Of a stretch of DNA of 6,367 nucleotides, positions 6,294 through 6,367 are shown piece after piece (positions within the stretch are counted from its first letter, which is position 1; each line of letters starts with the position of its first letter). The DNA lies in assembly GCA_031255695.1 (NCBI GenBank), contig JAIRSA010000184.1, forward strand, positions 1 through 6,367, in the 5' to 3' direction. The stretch is from Eubacteriales Family XIII. Incertae Sedis bacterium (GTDB lineage Bacteria; Bacillota; Clostridia; Peptostreptococcales; Anaerovoracaceae). The notes under the pieces are model-generated. The model had not been told where the DNA came from, did no database searches, and worked only from the letters and a program-made list of their open reading frames with translations. A program made the translations under genes and the position numbers.

Positions 6294-6361
6294 TTGCCGT
6301 CCTGCAAGGCGCAAAACGCAAGCGAACCCGAAGGTTCGGTGAGGCTTTGCAACGAAGCAGG
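6294..6361 (+). repeat. Nested inverted-repeat element at the right edge (possibly incomplete)
   Basis: Three nested complementary pairs share one centre: CCTGC (6301-6305) with GCAGG (6357-6361), GCAAA (6311-6315) with TTTGC (6346-6350), and a perfect inner hairpin CGAACC-CGAA-GGTTCG (6323-6338). In addition TTGCCG (6294-6299) is complementary to CGGCAA at 6245-6250. There is no T-run after it, so it is not an ordinary intrinsic terminator. It looks like a dispersed palindromic repeat or a structured RNA; the window ends 6 nt after the outer arm, so the full extent is unknown. Confidence 0.5.
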
Positions 6362-6367
6362 GGGGTG

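Larger units (their letters stand above)
6196..6367. other. Region downstream of ecfA without a convincing gene
   Basis: After the ecfA stop (TAG, 6193-6195) I see no start codon with a Shine-Dalgarno leading into a credible protein on either strand, and no clear intrinsic terminator. It contains only the direct repeat (6206-6250) and the nested inverted repeats (6294-6361). The next gene of the operon, possibly the missing S component, could begin beyond the edge. Confidence 0.6.

Noticed and set aside
6301..6361. Intrinsic terminator of the ecf operon
   Set aside because: The hairpins are not followed by a T-run on either strand at the right place.

Overview
The window looks like chromosomal DNA from a GC-rich, Clostridia/Firmicutes-type bacterium. 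The grounds are an 8-nt perfect Shine-Dalgarno (AAGGAGGT), a Gram-positive style signal peptide on a large surface protein, sigma-A-like promoter elements, and an EcfT / fused-EcfA pair whose N- and C-terminal signatures resemble those I know from Clostridia. AGG (Arg) and ATA (Ile) codons are common despite the high GC content. The lineage is an inference from these cues, not a sequence match.

Layout. Positions 1-2802 are one long open frame on the minus strand. It encodes the first 934 residues of a secreted multidomain surface protein and runs off the left edge with no stop. Positions 2803-3229 are a divergent intergenic region, AT-rich up to about 3060, with a palindrome inside a possible minus-strand promoter. 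A good plus-strand extended -10 promoter (3140-3168) and a short 5' UTR with a strong GC hairpin lie near its right end. Positions 3230-4042 encode an EcfT-type membrane protein. A one-base stop/start overlap (TGATG) leads into 4042-6195, a single polypeptide carrying both ECF ATPase domains. Positions 6196-6367 hold no convincing gene, but contain a 27-bp-period direct repeat and a nested inverted-repeat element cut by the right edge.

Working model. EcfT plus the fused two-domain ATPase form the energy-coupling module of an energy-coupling factor (vitamin/metal) importer. No S component (the substrate-binding membrane subunit) is present in the window, so the substrate cannot be read from it. 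The divergent secreted protein shares the control region and may work with the importer outside the cell, for example by binding or scavenging a ligand, but this rests on gene position only.

The most unusual features are two low-complexity insertions in the ATPase: a Gly/Ala/Pro linker of about 85 residues built partly from DNA repeats, and a Gly-Gly-Pro insertion inside the second ATPase domain. After these come the palindromes around the divergent promoters, the missing S component, and the 3' repeat element. I see no CRISPR array, tRNA, rRNA, transposase or phage gene.
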